Assembly: GCA_022701475.1 (NCBI GenBank)
Contig: JAKOOI010000094.1
Coordinates: 1 to 7,050 of the forward strand
Source: Weeksellaceae bacterium
GTDB taxonomy: Bacteria > Bacteroidota > Bacteroidia > Flavobacteriales > Weeksellaceae
Direction: 5' to 3'
Length of the DNA: 7,050 bases
The position numbers and the translations under genes are program-made. The notes beneath the pieces were generated by a model. It saw only the letters and a program-made list of their open reading frames with translations. It was not told the DNA's origin and did not search any database. Within the stretch, counting starts at the first letter, position 1; every line of letters begins with the position of its first letter. Shown one piece after another: positions 6,502 through 7,050 of this stretch.

Positions 6502-7050
6502 TACAGTAGGTCTTTAACATGTTTGTAATTGCTCTTCACGGTATCCAGCACTTCCTCCATTTTACCGCCCAGCATCAATTGGGTCATTGCTTTTGTCATT
6601 CCCAGGACCTGGTTAGCTTCTATTTTAGGCGGCAGTGCCAATGCATTCGGATTGGTAAAAACATTTAAAAGATAAGGGCCGTCATGCTCCAGGCACTCTT
6701 TTATCGCAGCTTCAACCTCATCCGGGCGGTGCACATTCTTACCGGGATATCCCATAACCTGGGCAAGCATGGCAAAATCCGGGTTCACCATATCCGTTTC
6801 ATTATCCGGCATTCCGGCTACCTCCATTTCCAGTTTTACCATTCCCAGAGAGCGGTTGTTAAAGACAATCAGCTTTACCGGCAGCTTATATTGGAAAATG
6901 GTAGCCATATCTCCAAGCAGCATGGACAGCCCGCCGTCACCGCACAGGGCAATGACCTGTTTATCTTTATGAGCTAAGGCGGCACCGATAGCCATAGGCA
7001 TGGCATTGGCCATGGAACCATGGTTAAAGGATCCCAGCATTTCCCGTTCG
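6501..7050 (-). CDS. poxB: Thiamine-diphosphate enzyme, pyruvate oxidase / quinone-linked pyruvate dehydrogenase type, C-terminal third
   Basis: The frame is open to the right edge and the residues before the first in-window ATG (E-R-E) continue it, so this is the end of a longer gene; E. coli PoxB is about 570 residues and 182 are visible here. Numbering from the methionine at 7040, LGSFNHGSMANAMP (2-15) is nearly as in PoxB. The thiamine-diphosphate and Mg2+ motif runs from GDG (34-36) to NN (61-62), with the typical spacing of about 26 residues. The fragment continues with LPVKLIVFNNRSLGMVKLEM and ends in a predicted helix (about 148-177), comparable in place to the PoxB C-terminal segment that mediates lipid and membrane activation. 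The expected reaction is oxidation of pyruvate to acetate and CO2 with electrons passed to quinone. Acetolactate synthase-like relatives cannot be excluded without the FAD-binding part, but the SFNHGSMANAMP sequence favours PoxB. It shares a TAATG junction with the transporter gene. Confidence 0.88.
   Translation of the reverse strand, partial: EREMLGSFNHGSMANAMPMAIGAALAHKDKQVIALCGDGGLSMLLGDMATIFQYKLPVKLIVFNNRSLGMVKLEMEVAGMPDNETDMVNPDFAMLAQVMGYPGKNVHRPDEVEAAIKECLEHDGPYLLNVFTNPNALALPPKIEANQVLGMTKAMTQLMLGGKMEEVLDTVKSNYKHVKDLL

Noticed and set aside
1..7050. CRISPR array, insertion sequence, tRNA or rRNA
   Set aside because: No regularly spaced direct repeats, transposase-like frames with terminal repeats, or cloverleaf sequences were seen on reading both strands.

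Overview
The window looks like chromosomal DNA of a flavobacterium (Bacteroidota), probably in or near Chryseobacterium. The grounds are a Bacteroidota-type promoter (TAnnTTTG -7 box) in front of miaB, the absence of clear Shine-Dalgarno sequences, tight gene packing, and protein sequences that read as flavobacterial (MiaB, a one-domain sigma-54 activator, a PoxB-like enzyme). The genus is a judgement from memory of family sequences, not a search result. Every gene I accept is on the minus strand, so the text below runs from high to low coordinates.

Region A (7050 to 5209) is a two-gene unit. It opens with the C-terminal third of a thiamine-diphosphate enzyme of the pyruvate oxidase / quinone-dependent pyruvate dehydrogenase (PoxB) type, cut by the window edge. 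A 12-helix major facilitator transporter follows, its ATG overlapping the poxB stop in a TAATG junction. A good intrinsic terminator sits directly after the transporter.

Region B (about 5220 to 4981) is intergenic but not empty. It holds a start-less, apparently frameshifted remnant of a TonB-type C-terminal domain, a perfect 15-base palindrome inside that remnant, and then the promoter of the next operon.

Region C (4980 to the left edge) looks like one long transcription unit. It contains miaB (tRNA ms2i6A37 methylthiotransferase), a DUF1016/YhcG-type PDDEXK nuclease started on a second TAATG junction, a small secreted protein of unknown function overlapping the nuclease by 17 bases, a sigma-54 (RpoN) activator without a sensor domain, and a multi-pass membrane protein that starts 9 bases after the activator and runs off the window. 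The nuclease and small secreted gene look like an accessory insertion between two conserved genes: their base composition is mostly lower in G+C and their functions are unrelated to the neighbours.

I see no tRNA, rRNA, CRISPR array, insertion sequence or origin. No complete new system is evident. The points most worth a second look are the TonB-domain relic and the nuclease plus secreted-protein cargo riding on miaB translation.
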